Below the pieces are notes generated by a model that had not been told where the DNA came from, did no database searches, and was given only the letters and a program-made list of their open reading frames with translations. 64,000 nt of DNA from Gemmatimonadaceae bacterium (lineage in GTDB: Bacteria > Gemmatimonadota > Gemmatimonadetes > Gemmatimonadales > Gemmatimonadaceae), in NCBI GenBank assembly GCA_016742275.1, contig JACVCD010000001.1, forward strand, positions 248,001-312,000, read 5' to 3'. The translations under genes and the position numbers were made by a program. Below, piece by piece: positions 62,696 through 64,000 of this stretch (position 1 is its first letter; each line of letters starts with the position of its first letter).

Positions 62696-64000
62696 ATGGA
62701 CGCAGCCCATTCCCGCACGCCGATCGAGGGCGATTCGGTAAAGCATTTCTTCCAAACCATCCATCTGGCCCGCGTACGCGGCGCTACGCTTGACTGCGAA
62801 GGCTACGAAATTTGCGCGCCCTTGTTACGCGAATATCTCGTTGGTGCTCGCGAGTTGTCGGATGAGCTACAGAAGTGGTCGGGCCATCTGCAATACTCAC
62901 TTCCAATCCGATTGAGTGGCCTATGGATCGAAGGGGATCTCGACCTCAGAGGGTGCCTAGACGTCCCGGCGTTTTCACTTGAATGCTGCATTATTAACGG
63001 GAGTCTACGGCTCGAGGCGGCGAAACTCAAATCCGTTTGGCTAGATGGTAGCATCGTTCATGCAGTCAGGGGAACCCGATGTGATGTCGACGGCACCCTA
63101 TATTTTCGCGGAGTCGTCAGGGATGTCGGAAGCAGGATAGTCAGAGACCTGCAAGAGAGGAAAGACGACGAAGGTCCTTTCACTGCGCTGAATGGCATTG
63201 ACCTTTCAGGAGCTTGGATTCGAGGATCTGTCTCGCTGCGAGGTGCCATCCTACACGATGGATCTGCGGCATCGTGGAGTACTTCACCTAAAACCGAAGA
63301 ACTGCTTCAGAAGTACCAAACATTGAAGTCTGCGAACAAGATCGGCCCCAGTGCTCTGCGACTTGTGGAGACAGAAATCAAGGGTCGACTGATTATGAGC
63401 GGCGGCAATGAGCACAGGCGCGGCACCGTCGATGAGAGGCCACGTGAATTGCGCTTACTCTACAAGGAGGTATCCAGCACCGCAGCAATAGCGGCGCCGG
63501 AGGAACGGACTGCGCCATATAAGGAGCACCCTTCTATGTTTCTACCTTCGACCAAACCTGCAGAGTTGATTGGTTCTGTCGAGCTACGAGCAATGCAAAC
63601 GACCGAACTACTTGATGTACCGACGAACTATCTTCACATCACGAAGCAGAGCTCTAGCTGGCACCTTTCACTGGAGAGCATGGTATACTCTCGCCTGGCG
63701 CCGGAATCCTTGGCGGACATTGAATTCAGGTTCAATCATTGGCTCCCCAAGCCAGACCTGAAGCTGCCCCCATTTTGCGGAGGGAAAAGCAAGGATGTTC
63801 CGTCGCCTCGAACGAAGCCGTTTTCTCCACAGCCATACGCACAACTCGCACGTGTTCTCAGAGAACAAGGATTCGAAGCCGAAGCACGTCGAGTACAGGT
63901 TTTGCGAGGGAAGTACGAACACCGCACTCGAATTACAAGACGAAACTTGGCAGTTTCGGCGAAGACGAATCTTCGGGGTATGCGAGGAAGTCCACGGCGC
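62696..64000 (+). CDS. Large pentapeptide-like protein of the 'membrane-associated oxidoreductase' type, cut by the window end
   Basis: An open frame runs from the ATG at 62696 to the end of the window without a stop (at least 435 codons). The N-terminal half has bactofilin- or pentapeptide-like beta turns: LSGLWIEGDLDLRGCL, INGSLRLEAAKLK and IDLSGAWIRGSVSLRGAIL. Further on, YAQLARVLREQGFEAEARRV, followed by a basic stretch, resembles the C-terminal helix pair of proteins annotated as membrane-associated oxidoreductases, so membrane segments may follow beyond the window. Codons such as ATT, AGG, CTA and TTT are frequent, unlike the rest of the window, which suggests recent transfer. Function unknown. 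Confidence 0.6.
   Translation, partial: MDAAHSRTPIEGDSVKHFFQTIHLARVRGATLDCEGYEICAPLLREYLVGARELSDELQKWSGHLQYSLPIRLSGLWIEGDLDLRGCLDVPAFSLECCIINGSLRLEAAKLKSVWLDGSIVHAVRGTRCDVDGTLYFRGVVRDVGSRIVRDLQERKDDEGPFTALNGIDLSGAWIRGSVSLRGAILHDGSAASWSTSPKTEELLQKYQTLKSANKIGPSALRLVETEIKGRLIMSGGNEHRRGTVDERPRELRLLYKEVSSTAAIAAPEERTAPYKEHPSMFLPSTKPAELIGSVELRAMQTTELLDVPTNYLHITKQSSSWHLSLESMVYSRLAPESLADIEFRFNHWLPKPDLKLPPFCGGKSKDVPSPRTKPFSPQPYAQLARVLREQGFEAEARRVQVLRGKYEHRTRITRRNLAVSAKTNLRGMRGSPRR

Overview
The window reads as chromosome of a GC-rich, two-membrane bacterium, most likely of the phylum Gemmatimonadota. The evidence is four tandem GWxTD-domain proteins, an Omp85 protein next to TamB, a short primary-type sigma factor lacking region 1.1, TonB and lipoprotein systems, and the codon style. 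The phylum is an inference from gene content; no marker search was run. No rRNA, tRNA, CRISPR array, transposase or prophage was seen.

Layout. 1-1303: end of yebC, then ruvC-ruvA. 1412-5990 (minus): an M28 peptidase and a DUF3299/ABC-ATPase/ABC-permease operon, which separate ruvCA from ruvB (6139). 7203-16170: four consecutive secreted GWxTD/TPR paralogues. 16255-25913: a long plus-strand housekeeping run (queA, tgt, yajC, def, fmt, rsmB, a PASTA protein, rpe, a TlpA-like thioredoxin, tsaD, lgt), mostly joined by 1-4 base overlaps. 26008-28698: ferrous iron uptake (Fur-like box, feoA, feoB, a Cys-rich small protein). 28700-43232: mostly minus strand, with a HAD phosphatase, EamA permease, NlpC/P60 hydrolase, a very large hybrid sensor kinase, tamB and an Omp85 gene. 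43419-48686: a four-helix-bundle (23S IVP) gene, ferredoxin-NADP reductase, cobalamin adenosyltransferase, aroB, the sigma factor and a response regulator. 48844-54444: glycolate oxidase glcDEF, a HAD-like protein without its nucleophile, and ygfZ. 54530-62555: a small lipoprotein, an AAA ATPase and its probable VWA partner, a TonB receptor, rfbB and an MFS exporter. 62696-64000: a less GC-rich, cut-off gene that looks foreign.

The most striking feature is a dispersed repeat family. Its unit is GCGGAAGC (or its complement GCTTCCGC) at about 14-base spacing, and it always occurs as arms of exactly four units. Two inverted arms form intergenic palindromes at 48702-48821, 58578-58691 and 59744-59883. 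At 43286-43927 the two arms flank the complete four-helix-bundle gene. Single four-unit arms lie inside three protein genes (an ABC permease, glcF and an MFS exporter), all in frame. The same bases are read there as AEA, LPP, SGSE or LRMP, which points to DNA-level insertion rather than a conserved peptide. Two larger inverted arrays with other units (17361-17756 and 46755-47010) share similar GAACTGC/GCAGTTC end sequences. This architecture, and its link to the four-helix-bundle family known from 23S rRNA intervening sequences, is the best candidate for an undescribed system here.
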